From the NCBI GenBank assembly GCA_031272155.1, contig JAISUI010000108.1:1-54854 (forward strand): 54,854 nt of DNA, in the 5' to 3' direction. Within the stretch, counting starts at the first letter, position 1, and each line of letters begins with the position of its first letter. Shown here piece by piece: positions 16,764 through 24,490 of the stretch. The stretch is from Tannerella sp. GTDB lineage: Bacteria > Bacteroidota > Bacteroidia > Bacteroidales > Tannerellaceae. A program made the translations under genes and the position numbers. Under the pieces are notes generated by a model, which worked only from the letters and a program-made list of their open reading frames with translations, had not been told where the DNA came from and did not search any database.

Positions 16764-18434
16764 TTATATTTTCCTTGTTCGTTCCAACTTCAGGGTTTTG
16801 GTCGGCTGGTCGCATACGTTCGACGGACCGAAATATTGAATCGGGCCGGGATAAACGTATTCCGTGTTTTGCGCCCAACGCTCGCGATTAGCGACAAACG
16901 TCTTAAAAGGCTTGCCTTTCAATTCGACTAATGCTTTTTTAATGACAGGTTTATCTTCGCCATTACGGTTCTCTATGTTCATCATCATCGTGATGGGGAT
17001 ACCGCCGGCAATCCATTTTTCGGCCGGAACTGTAGTATTGCGGACACTGGCCATATAGCCGGTATAACCGTTGGCAATCAATACAGATGCCGTGTAGCCC
17101 AGTGCGTAGCAATAATTAGCGTCGAAATTTGAAGGCGCAGCGCAACGGCCTTCGTAGCCGAAGAAATGGTACTGCGTGCTGAATTTAACTTTCGAATTAA
17201 TGGCGTTGATTTTTTTCTTCACCAAGTCGCCAAGCAGTTTTTCGGTCTCAATCAAAGATACTTGCACATTCCCGTGCGAGTCGCGCTCAAGCGTCAATTG
17301 CAGTGCAATATCCAGCGGAATAGACAGGAATGCCTTTTTCGATTTCGGCGTGAGCCTTGCTATGACAAAATCGCGCCTTTCTATGTTATCACTGATGGCT
17401 TTGTATGCTGCGCTAACAGGATTATTTTTCCCATCAGCGGTTTTATCGGCCAACATTTTATTCAGTTCAGCAATCAGCGTTTTCATTTCCGGAATAAATT
17501 CCAACAGACCTTCGGGGATCAGTGTCACGCCAAAATTGTTGCCGTCATTACTGCGTTTAATTACGATCGTGGCAATGTCGTCCACAATCGCGTCGAGCGT
17601 TTTCTTTTTGTCCTCTATCTCCTCCGAAATGAGGCAGATGTTGGGCTGTGTCTGAAGTGCACATTCGAGGGCAATGTGCGAAGCCGAACGCCCCATCAGT
17701 TTGATGAAATGCCAGTATTTCTTGGCGGAATTGGCATCACGTTCAATATTGCCAATCAGTTCGGAATAGACTTTTACGGCAGTGTCGAATCCGAATGAGG
17801 TTTCGATCATGTTGTTTTTCAAATCGCCGTCAATGGTTTTCGGACATCCGATAACCTGGATTCCAGCATTGATGCTTGCATAATATTCGGCTAATACACA
17901 AGCATTTGTATTGCTGTCATCCCCGCCGATGATAACCAAAGCTTTGATATTCTTGGCTTGGAGATTTACCAGTCCTGCTTCAAATTGTGCAATTTCTTCC
18001 AATTTGGTACGTCCGGAACCAATGATGTCGAATCCGCCTGTATTACGATAGGAATTTAGCATTTCTTTCGTAATTTCGATTACTTCGTTGTTTATCAATC
18101 CACTGGGGCCACCGAGGAATCCGTAAAGTTTACTTTGAGGATTCAATTTCCTGATGCCGTCGAAAAGACCTGCGATTACATTATGCCCGCCCGGAGCTTG
18201 TCCGCCGGAGAGAATCACACCGACGTTTATCGCCGGATACTCCTCTTTTTTTCTTCCCCGTTCAAACGTAACGACCGGCAGGCCGTAGGTGTTTGGAAAC
18301 CGTTTTTTGATTTCTTCCCGATCGGCAACCGATTGTGTCGGTTTGCCTTGCTTGATTTTTACTGCACCTTTAAGGGTTACCGGCAGTATGGGACGATATT
18401 TCGCCCTCACAATTTGTAAAACACTTTTTGTCAT
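16764..18434 (-). CDS. pfp: Diphosphate-fructose-6-phosphate 1-phosphotransferase (PPi-PFK)
   Basis: This is a 556-residue PPi-dependent phosphofructokinase of the long, plant-like beta type. It phosphorylates fructose 6-phosphate reversibly with pyrophosphate in glycolysis. The active-site segment GGDDSNTNA carries the second Asp that marks PPi users instead of ATP users. CPKTIDGDLKN is the catalytic TIDGD loop, and LMGRSASHIALECA and GYEGRCA are also typical. It is cytoplasmic. The upstream region 18485-18492 reads GATATTTG on the minus strand, a near match to the -7 box. Confidence 0.94.
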   Translation of the reverse strand: MTKSVLQIVRAKYRPILPVTLKGAVKIKQGKPTQSVADREEIKKRFPNTYGLPVVTFERGRKKEEYPAINVGVILSGGQAPGGHNVIAGLFDGIRKLNPQSKLYGFLGGPSGLINNEVIEITKEMLNSYRNTGGFDIIGSGRTKLEEIAQFEAGLVNLQAKNIKALVIIGGDDSNTNACVLAEYYASINAGIQVIGCPKTIDGDLKNNMIETSFGFDTAVKVYSELIGNIERDANSAKKYWHFIKLMGRSASHIALECALQTQPNICLISEEIEDKKKTLDAIVDDIATIVIKRSNDGNNFGVTLIPEGLLEFIPEMKTLIAELNKMLADKTADGKNNPVSAAYKAISDNIERRDFVIARLTPKSKKAFLSIPLDIALQLTLERDSHGNVQVSLIETEKLLGDLVKKKINAINSKVKFSTQYHFFGYEGRCAAPSNFDANYCYALGYTASVLIANGYTGYMASVRNTTVPAEKWIAGGIPITMMMNIENRNGEDKPVIKKALVELKGKPFKTFVANRERWAQNTEYVYPGPIQYFGPSNVCDQPTKTLKLERTRKI

Positions 18435-18571
18435 GATTTTACTGATTTATTTATTTGTATTGTTATTCGTATTCAAAAGGACTGCAAATATCGGATTTTT
18501 TTTCGGAAAATAAAAACGTTTTTTATCATAAATATAACCATGACGCGAATAATCTTTTTCATTGGTTGAAA

Positions 18572-18605
18572 AACAGGCAAATGTCAATGAAATGTGCTAT
18601 CTTTG
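18572..18605 (+). promoter_or_regulatory. Promoter for small membrane protein and pyrF
   Basis: The -7 box TATCTTTG at 18598-18605 is a full match. GTTG at 18575-18578 is a plausible -33 box at a 19-nt spacing. The box sets the start of the next gene at 18625, since a longer reading frame would begin upstream of the promoter. Confidence 0.6.
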
Positions 18606-18624
18606 CCCACATAAATTTTATTAC

Positions 18625-18819
18625 ATGAAGAAAAGAGTTGTCATTTCGCGTATTTTGCTCATTTTAATGGGATTGATTGTCATTGCGGCAATCGTCGCCT
18701 ATTTCATCCTCCAGCCGGACAAGCCATGGTTGGCATTTTATGTGGCCTGCTGCGCCGGCGTCTGCGTGGTTAATTTGGTGATATGCCTTATTTTCGTGAG
18801 AAAAAACGTGAAACAATAG
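18625..18819 (+). CDS. Small two-helix membrane protein
   Basis: This 64-residue protein starts at the ATG at 18625, 20 bases after the promoter box. It begins with a short basic segment, MKKRVVISR, followed by two hydrophobic helices (about residues 9-27 and 34-55) and a basic tail, RKNVKQ. This predicts an inner-membrane hairpin with both ends in the cytoplasm. No family is recognised. It precedes pyrF by 45 bases on the same strand, with no terminator between, and is likely co-transcribed. Confidence 0.65.
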   Translation: MKKRVVISRILLILMGLIVIAAIVAYFILQPDKPWLAFYVACCAGVCVVNLVICLIFVRKNVKQ

Positions 18820-18864
18820 TAATACGAATGATTCATAATATATAAATGTATAATTATCTGACAA

Positions 18865-19698
18865 ATGACGAAACAAGACTTATACAATAATATCCGGCGG
18901 AAGCAGTCTTTCCTTTGCATAGGATTAGATACGGATATCCGTCGCATTCCGCCGCACTTGCTGGAGGCTGACGATCCTGTTTTCGCTTTTAACAAAGCGA
19001 TTATTGATGCCACAGCGCCTTACTGTGTCGCCTACAAACCCAATCTGGCTTTTTATGAAAGCCTTGGCGCAAAGGGCATTGTGGCATTTGAACGGACAGT
19101 GGACTATCTTCGTGCATCCTGTCCCGACCAATTCATCATTGCCGATGCTAAACGCGGCGATATTGGCAATACATCCGAACTCTACGCACGTACTTTTTTT
19201 GAACATACCGATGTGGACGCAGTGACTGTTGCGCCATACATGGGTGAAGACAGCGTCAAACCATTCCTGGTTGAAGGCAGGTGGGTGATCCTACTGGCGC
19301 TCACGTCCAACAAAGGCTCGCAGGATTTCCAGATGACAGTGGATGCAAACGGCGAACGACTGTTTGAGAAAGTGCTGAAAAGATCGCAACAATGGGCTTC
19401 TGACGAACAGATGATGTATGTTGTCGGCGCCACGCAGGGGAAAATGTTTCTTGACATACGCCGCTATGCGCCTCACCATTTCCTGTTGGTACCCGGTGTC
19501 GGGGCGCAGGGCGGATCGTTGGAAGAAGTGTGCCGATATGGAATGAACAAACAATGCGGATTGCTGGTTAATTCCTCGCGTGCAATTATTTATGCGGATA
19601 ATTCAGAAGCTTTTGCCGATGCCGCCAAAGCCGAAGCGCATAAAATACAGACGGAAATGGCCGCGTACTTGGCGGATTTTTTTGAGTTTGCGGAATAA
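18865..19698 (+). CDS. pyrF: Orotidine 5'-phosphate decarboxylase
   Basis: This 277-residue enzyme makes UMP from OMP, the last step of de novo pyrimidine synthesis. It belongs to the longer, type 2 PyrF group. The N terminus has FLCIGLDTD. The catalytic Asp/Lys network is in [14 protein letters not shown], and the phosphate-binding region includes [11 protein letters not shown] and NSSRAIIYA. It is a cytoplasmic TIM barrel. A tRNA gene with its own promoter follows, so pyrF ends this unit. Confidence 0.95.
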   Translation: MTKQDLYNNIRRKQSFLCIGLDTDIRRIPPHLLEADDPVFAFNKAIIDATAPYCVAYKPNLAFYESLGAKGIVAFERTVDYLRASCPDQFIIADAKRGDIGNTSELYARTFFEHTDVDAVTVAPYMGEDSVKPFLVEGRWVILLALTSNKGSQDFQMTVDANGERLFEKVLKRSQQWASDEQMMYVVGATQGKMFLDIRRYAPHHFLLVPGVGAQGGSLEEVCRYGMNKQCGLLVNSSRAIIYADNSEAFADAAKAEAHKIQTEMAAYLADFFEFAE

Positions 19699-19735
19699 CC
19701 CATTTTCATAAATATATTTTTTTCGATAAAAAATC

Positions 19736-19765
19736 TTGGATGAATGAGAAATATTTGTACCTTTG
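19736..19765 (+). promoter_or_regulatory. Promoter for tRNA-Pro
   Basis: TACCTTTG at 19758-19765 matches the -7 consensus. TTGG at 19736-19739 is a possible -33 box with an 18-nt spacer. It lies 17 bases before the tRNA. Confidence 0.6.
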
Positions 19766-19782
19766 CAGCCGGAAAATCAAAT

Positions 19783-19856
19783 CGGGGTGTAGCACAGTTG
19801 GCTAGCGCGCCACGTTCGGGACGTGGAGGTCGGACGTTCGAGTCGTCTCACCCCGA
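19783..19856 (+). tRNA. tRNA-Pro (anticodon CGG)
   Basis: The 74-base cloverleaf is complete. The acceptor stem CGGGGTG pairs with CACCCCG, discriminator A at 19856. The anticodon stem CCACG/CGTGG encloses the loop TTCGGGA, giving anticodon CGG, and the T arm has GTTCGAGTC. The 3' CCA is not encoded (CTA follows), as is common in Bacteroidetes. Confidence 0.93.
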
Positions 19857-19858
19857 CT

Positions 19859-19908
19859 AAAAAGTCGCCTGTTGCCGGGTCTGAAAACCGGCGTTGGGCG
19901 GCTTTTTT
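19859..19908 (+). terminator. Terminator after tRNA-Pro
   Basis: AAAAAGTCGCC pairs with GGCGGCTTTTT (one G-T wobble) around an inner GCCGG/CCGGC stem, followed by a T run. Between here and 20116 I see only AT-rich sequence with a weak -7-like TATCTTAG at 20071-20078, perhaps the anmK promoter. Confidence 0.8.
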
Positions 19909-20116
19909 ATTCCCTGCGTTTTCTTGCATCCGGCTATTTATGGCAGTCGCTGCCCCGAATTTCCGCAAATAATTGTTACCGCAAAGCCATTTTTGTGGCC
20001 AATTTAGTTAATTAACATGAAATATAATTAATTAAAGGACTTCATTAGACACCCTTCACCGAAAATTCACTATCTTAGCAACATCAAAACACCCCCCGAA
20101 AAAAAATTAGATACTT

Positions 20117-21181
20117 ATGGAATCAGTTTATCATGTACTTGGAACGATGTCGGGCACTTCGCTCGACGGATTAGACCTTGCGCTATGCCGTTTCCGAAAA
20201 ACAGGCGGGCGTTGGAATTATCAGGTGATTGCAGCAGCGACATATCCTTATGACGAAGTGATGCGCACCAGATTGGCAAAAGCAATGGAACTGCCGGCAT
20301 ACGAATATGTGCAGTTGCATGCAGATTTAGGACATTTAATGGCCACTACTATCCGGACATTTCTTGCCCAGCAAACCATTATCCCCGATTTTATTGCATC
20401 GCACGGGCATACGGTCTTCCACCAACCGGCAATCGGGATAACTTCGCAAATCGGAAATGGCGCCGTAATTGCCTCACATACAGGCATTACAACCGTATGC
20501 GACTTCCGCAACAACGATGTGGCGCTGGGTGGACAGGGAGCGCCGTTAGTGCCTATCGGCGACGAATTGCTGTTCAGTAACTATGATGCCTGCCTGAATC
20601 TTGGCGGAATTTCCAATATCTCTTTCCGCAAGAATGATCGGCGAATTGCGTTTGATATTTCTCCCTGCAATATGGCGCTTAACTATCTGGCTAACAAATG
20701 GGGAATGGACTATGACCAAGACGGGAAAATTGCCCGTAGCGGAATCATAGATGCCACTCTGCTTAATGAGCTTAACGCTTTGGGATACTACCAGTTGAGT
20801 GGAGCAAAATCATTGGGGAAAGAATGGTTCGATGCAAAATTCCGGCCTTGCCTGGATGCATCACAACAACCGTTAAACAACCAACTGCGCACACTGACTG
20901 AACATATTGCCGTCCAGATAGCCAATGCCACCAATGACAACCAGGGCGAAACCATGCTTGTCACGGGTGGCGGCGCACACAATAAATTTCTGGTTGAACG
21001 CTTGCGGGATATCACAGGCAAAGATATTATTGTCCCAGATGATCAAACCATTGACTTCAAGGAAGCTATTATTTTTGCTTTTCTCGGCGTACTACGGATG
21101 CGGGGCGAAGTGAATTGCCTTTGCGACGTCACCGGAGCGAGCCGCGATAACTGCGGCGGCGCTATTTATGGAGGAAGATAA
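20117..21181 (+). CDS. anmK: Anhydro-N-acetylmuramic acid kinase
   Basis: This 354-residue enzyme opens and phosphorylates 1,6-anhydro-MurNAc to MurNAc-6-phosphate, recycling cell-wall sugar. The ATP-binding GTMSGTSLDGLDLAL motif is at the N terminus. SHGHTVFHQP, VCDFRNNDVALGGQGAPLVP and LNLGGISNI are all family signatures. It is cytoplasmic and of normal length. The gene stands alone, closed by a bidirectional terminator shared with rplS. Confidence 0.95.
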   Translation: MESVYHVLGTMSGTSLDGLDLALCRFRKTGGRWNYQVIAAATYPYDEVMRTRLAKAMELPAYEYVQLHADLGHLMATTIRTFLAQQTIIPDFIASHGHTVFHQPAIGITSQIGNGAVIASHTGITTVCDFRNNDVALGGQGAPLVPIGDELLFSNYDACLNLGGISNISFRKNDRRIAFDISPCNMALNYLANKWGMDYDQDGKIARSGIIDATLLNELNALGYYQLSGAKSLGKEWFDAKFRPCLDASQQPLNNQLRTLTEHIAVQIANATNDNQGETMLVTGGGAHNKFLVERLRDITGKDIIVPDDQTIDFKEAIIFAFLGVLRMRGEVNCLCDVTGASRDNCGGAIYGGR

Positions 21182-21187
21182 AATGAC

Positions 21188-21233
21188 AAAAAAGCAAACA
21201 TGATACGATGAAATCGTGTCATGTTTGCTTTTT
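21188..21233. terminator. Bidirectional terminator between anmK and rplS
   Basis: A long stem AGCAAACATGA-ACGAT / ATCGT-TCATGTTTGCT with a 3-nt loop and one wobble is flanked by an A run on the left and a T run on the right. It can stop both convergent genes. Confidence 0.85.
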
Positions 21234-21271
21234 ATCTATGATTTGAATCCCGCACTTGGCAGGGATGATTG

Positions 21272-21619
21272 TTATACCCTCTTTTCTTTAATACGAGCTT
21301 TCTTGCCGGTCAGTTTACGCAAATAATACAGTTTTGACCTGCGCACTTTACCTACTTTGTTCAGGACAACGCTTTCAATAAACGGCGATTCGATGGGGAA
21401 AACCCTCTCCACACCAACATTTTCCGACATTTTACGAACCGTAAAACGACGCTTGTCGCCTTGTCCCGAAATACTGATAACAACGCCCCTGTACTGTTGG
21501 ATGCGTTCCTTGTTCCCTTCCGTAATCCGATACGAAACAGTTATTGTGTCGCCACTCTTGAATGTGGGCAATTCTTTTTTCGTAGCAAAAGCTTCTTCTG
21601 CAACTTTAATCAAATCCAT
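21272..21619 (-). CDS. rplS: 50S ribosomal protein L19
   Basis: This 115-residue protein, of normal length, is a late-assembly large-subunit protein at the subunit interface. The conserved core reads GDTITVSYRITEGNKERIQ, then GVVISISGQG, then FTVRKMSENVGVERVFP, and it ends with the basic RSKLYYLRKLTGKKARIKE segment. It is a single-gene unit with its own promoter and about 95 bases of leader. Confidence 0.96.
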   Translation of the reverse strand: MDLIKVAEEAFATKKELPTFKSGDTITVSYRITEGNKERIQQYRGVVISISGQGDKRRFTVRKMSENVGVERVFPIESPFIESVVLNKVGKVRRSKLYYLRKLTGKKARIKEKRV

Positions 21620-21706
21620 TGTTATAGTCCTTAAACTGTTATACTTAAACTAAATATCCGTAACGCGGGCAACCAGATTCGCCTCTAAATCCCGCAAAAG
21701 CGGATG

Positions 21707-21737
21707 CAAAGGTAAGGATTATTTGCGGGATAACAAA
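21707..21737 (-). promoter_or_regulatory. Promoter for rplS
   Basis: On the minus strand TACCTTTG occupies 21714-21707 and TTTG occupies 21737-21734, with a 19-nt spacer, an ideal Bacteroidetes promoter. The leader down to 21619 could hold regulatory structure, as often happens for ribosomal proteins, but I see no clear stem. Confidence 0.75.
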
Positions 21738-21829
21738 ACATATTCCGCATTTTTTTTGCGTAAAAAATAAAAAAACGAAGCAATCCGCATTAATTTACTG
21801 AACATAAATAAATTACAAATATACTATTT

Positions 21830-22492
21830 TTATTCCACCAGCCGGTATTTTGCAATAGCCGTTTTAGCCGAGCACGCATTGAAATGCCACCACTCGGAGG
21901 TAATGGTCGTAAATCCGGCCTGCTGCATCACACGGCGCAACAACAGGCGGTTTTGCCATGCTTCGTTCGTGATTTTTCCGCTTTTAACCAGCGCTTCCTC
22001 GTTGTCCGTATTCGCTTCCATCCCGAAATAATCAAAGGGAGTGCCCATCGGTAAGGGTTGACCTTTCTTATCAATGATAGTCAAATCCACCGCCATGCCG
22101 TAGTTATGCCGTCCGCCTTTTTTATCGGGATTGGATACGTAATCGGTTTTGTCTGTGTTTTTTACCAAATCCCACATGTAGCGCTGAACGGCAACCGGAC
22201 GGGCTGCGTCATAGACGAGCAGCGCGTATCCGGGACGTTCGCGGCGCAGATTTTGCTGGGCTTTTGCTAATTTACGGGCAGCATCGGGATGCAGCCAGGC
22301 TTTGGTAAGCCCCACATAAACAACTTTGCCCATGAAATTATTCGGCGTAGCATAGGCCAGATGGACGCGGATTGCAGTGTCGAGCGTCGTAACGTCCACA
22401 AAGCCTCTTTTGGACAGGATCGCATCCCAGTCTTCTGCCCCGCATACGAACGGAACGCAGATTAAGAGAAGTGATAAAATTCCCCTTTTCAT
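21830..22492 (-). CDS. D-Ala-D-Ala dipeptidase (VanX-like, peptidase M15D)
   Basis: This 220-residue protein has an N-terminal signal peptide ending near FVCGAED and so is periplasmic. The zinc site is visible as GGRHNYGMAVDLT (the SxHxxGxAxD-type motif) and SEWWHFN near the C terminus; the EWWH form is characteristic of VanX/DdpX dipeptidases. It should hydrolyse D-Ala-D-Ala for recycling. In this setting it is more likely a cell-wall turnover enzyme than vancomycin resistance, since no VanH/VanA genes are present. It follows murI with a 6-base gap. Confidence 0.9.
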   Translation of the reverse strand: MKRGILSLLLICVPFVCGAEDWDAILSKRGFVDVTTLDTAIRVHLAYATPNNFMGKVVYVGLTKAWLHPDAARKLAKAQQNLRRERPGYALLVYDAARPVAVQRYMWDLVKNTDKTDYVSNPDKKGGRHNYGMAVDLTIIDKKGQPLPMGTPFDYFGMEANTDNEEALVKSGKITNEAWQNRLLLRRVMQQAGFTTITSEWWHFNACSAKTAIAKYRLVE

Positions 22493-22498
22493 TGATCT

Positions 22499-23320
22499 TC
22501 AAATTGTTACCTGTTCAACATCCATCGGTTGTTGCAGGAATACAGCCGCTGATTCGGAAAATTTAGCGGCCGATTCGGTTGTCAGAAAACGACAACAGCC
22601 TCTTTTTGTCAGCCGTTCATCCATTTCCGGATGGCGCAAGAGGTAGTCTTTCAGACTTGCAGCTACCCGGGCGCCTTGGGCAAACACCGTTATCCCTTCG
22701 GGCAAACATGCCTTAATTTGATTGATTAACAGGGGATAATGCGTGCATCCCAACAGAATGGTATCCATCTGCGTATCTTGTGCAAGCAAATTTCCGATGT
22801 TTTTGCGAACGAAATATGCAGCGCCCGGCGAATCGTATTCCTTGTTTTCAACGAGCGGCACCCACATCGGACAGGCTTCGCCGGAAACTTTGATGTTTGG
22901 AAACAATTTACTTATTTCCAATTCATAAGACCCGGAAGAGATCGTCCCCGGCGTTCCCAAAATACCGACATGTTTGGTACGGCTGATGGCATCCACCGCC
23001 TCCACCGTCGGACGAATTACGCCCAACACTCGCCGCGACGGGTCGGCGCTTCGTATCAGGTCATATTGCTGTATTGTACGCAATGCCTTAGCTGAAGCCG
23101 TATTACATGCCAATATCACCAATGGGCAACCGACGTCGAAAAGAAATGTGACTGCTTGCCGCGTGAATTGATAAACGACTTCAAAGGAACGAGTCCCGTA
23201 GGGCGTTCGGGCATTATCGCCCAAATAGATATAATCGTAGTCCGGCAGCAGTTCCCGAATTTTTTCAAAAATAGTCAGTCCGCCGTAGCCCGAATCAAAA
23301 ATACCTATGGGCGATTCCAC
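22499..23320 (-). CDS. murI: Glutamate racemase
   Basis: This 273-residue enzyme converts L-glutamate to D-glutamate for peptidoglycan. The N-terminal IGIFDSGYGGLTI and GDNARTPYG motifs hold the first Asp/Ser pair. The two catalytic cysteines are in LVILACNTASA and LLGCTHYPLL. It is cytoplasmic and is part of the leftward envelope operon, starting 6 bases after the second ompH gene. Confidence 0.95.
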   Translation of the reverse strand: MESPIGIFDSGYGGLTIFEKIRELLPDYDYIYLGDNARTPYGTRSFEVVYQFTRQAVTFLFDVGCPLVILACNTASAKALRTIQQYDLIRSADPSRRVLGVIRPTVEAVDAISRTKHVGILGTPGTISSGSYELEISKLFPNIKVSGEACPMWVPLVENKEYDSPGAAYFVRKNIGNLLAQDTQMDTILLGCTHYPLLINQIKACLPEGITVFAQGARVAASLKDYLLRHPEMDERLTKRGCCRFLTTESAAKFSESAAVFLQQPMDVEQVTI

Positions 23321-23326
23321 CTGTTT

Positions 23327-23824
23327 CTACTTTATTCCCAGTTTGGCCTTTACAAACGGAGTGGCATCAACAGCGCTACTGCCGGTATAGAGCAATATCT
23401 GCGGATTGATGATATAGGTATAACCTTTTTCATCGCCGACCTGCTTAATAGCTTTCTGAATTTTTTCTATCAGAGGGGCATACAGTTCTTCCTGCTTTTT
23501 TTGAATGTCCTGTTCGGCTACCGGAACGTAATTCTGAAGACGTTGGCCTAAATCTTCAATTTCCTGTTGTCTTCTCAGTTTAATGTTCTCAGTCAATGAG
23601 TCCTGTTGCGTCATGAAGTCCGAATACTTTTTCTGGTAATCGTCCTGCATGGTTTTGAACTCTCTCTGATACTGATCTCTCAAAGTCGCCATTTTTGTTT
23701 CGACGTCCGACAATTCCGGTAATGCACTTAATACTTCCTGGGAATTGACAAATGCAATCTTCACTTCCTGTGCACAAACGGCCAGTGGAAAGAACATACA
23801 CAATAAAACTACTAATTTCTTCAT
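23327..23824 (-). CDS. OmpH/Skp family periplasmic chaperone (copy 2)
   Basis: This 165-residue protein has a signal peptide, MKKLVVLLCMFFPLAVCAQ. After a short strand containing IAFVNSQEVLSALPE, a long charged helical region (about residues 40-120) is likely to form the tentacle-like coiled coil of Skp. It then returns to the compact body, with YTYIINPQILLY. Skp-type chaperones carry unfolded outer-membrane proteins across the periplasm to BamA. It is the second of a tandem pair downstream of bamA, with a 47-base gap. Confidence 0.88.
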   Translation of the reverse strand: MKKLVVLLCMFFPLAVCAQEVKIAFVNSQEVLSALPELSDVETKMATLRDQYQREFKTMQDDYQKKYSDFMTQQDSLTENIKLRRQQEIEDLGQRLQNYVPVAEQDIQKKQEELYAPLIEKIQKAIKQVGDEKGYTYIINPQILLYTGSSAVDATPFVKAKLGIK

Positions 23825-23871
23825 TTTGTTATTATTTAAATTATTCTATTTTTGCGTGCAAATGTACGCAT

Positions 23872-24390
23872 TTATTTTGAATATCCTAATTTCACGAGCA
23901 CTTCATTGCTTATGTCAATTTTGGGCGAAGCGAAAATTATACTCATAGCCGAAGCGCGATCTACGACGGCCTGATAGCCTTTTTCTTCGGCTATCTCCTT
24001 GACTGCGTTGTAGATTTCGTCTTGAATCGGTTTCATCAGGCTGCTTCGTTTTTGATACAATTCGCCTTCGGCTCCGAAATATTTCCGTTTCAGGTCTTGC
24101 GCCTCCTGTTCCTTTTTCACGATTTCTTCTTCGCGTTTTGACTTCATTTCGGCCGAGAGAAATACCAGATCGCTCTGATATGTCTTGTACATATTTTGCG
24201 CTTCCTGCTGGAGCGCTTCTACTTCTGTTTGCCACTTTTTCGACAGTTGCGACAACTGTTCATTGGTCATTTCGTAGGCCGGAATATTTTTCAGAATATA
24301 TTCCATGTCAATCAACGCAAATTTTTGCGCCATTGCTGTTACTGCAAAAAACAGCATCATTCCTGCAAATAAAATACTTTTTCTTTTCAT
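23872..24390 (-). CDS. OmpH/Skp family periplasmic chaperone (copy 1)
   Basis: This 172-residue protein has a signal peptide ending near TAMAQ. The OmpH core FALIDMEYILKNIPAYE is followed by a long Lys/Glu-rich helical arm (about residues 45-125) and a C-terminal return segment, YQAVVDRASAMSIIFASP. It is related to, but clearly distinct from, the downstream copy. Tandem ompH genes after bamA are the usual Bacteroidales arrangement. The 100-base gap from bamA holds no clear promoter. Confidence 0.9.
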   Translation of the reverse strand: MKRKSILFAGMMLFFAVTAMAQKFALIDMEYILKNIPAYEMTNEQLSQLSKKWQTEVEALQQEAQNMYKTYQSDLVFLSAEMKSKREEEIVKKEQEAQDLKRKYFGAEGELYQKRSSLMKPIQDEIYNAVKEIAEEKGYQAVVDRASAMSIIFASPKIDISNEVLVKLGYSK

Positions 24391-24490
24391 ATCCGTTCTG
24401 TTTTAATAGTTCCTATTTGTTCGTTTGACTGCAAAAATCATAGAGAGTTTCTTTCTATTAATCTTAAATTATGTCAAATTGCCGCTTGAT

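Noticed and set aside
17166-17798. 210-codon open frame on the plus strand
   Set aside because: Antisense to the well-supported pfp gene; no family signature.
21830-22492. Vancomycin-resistance gene vanX
   Set aside because: The fold is VanX-like but there is no vanH, vanA or regulatory pair nearby, and the gene sits in a cell-wall synthesis operon; a recycling dipeptidase is more likely.
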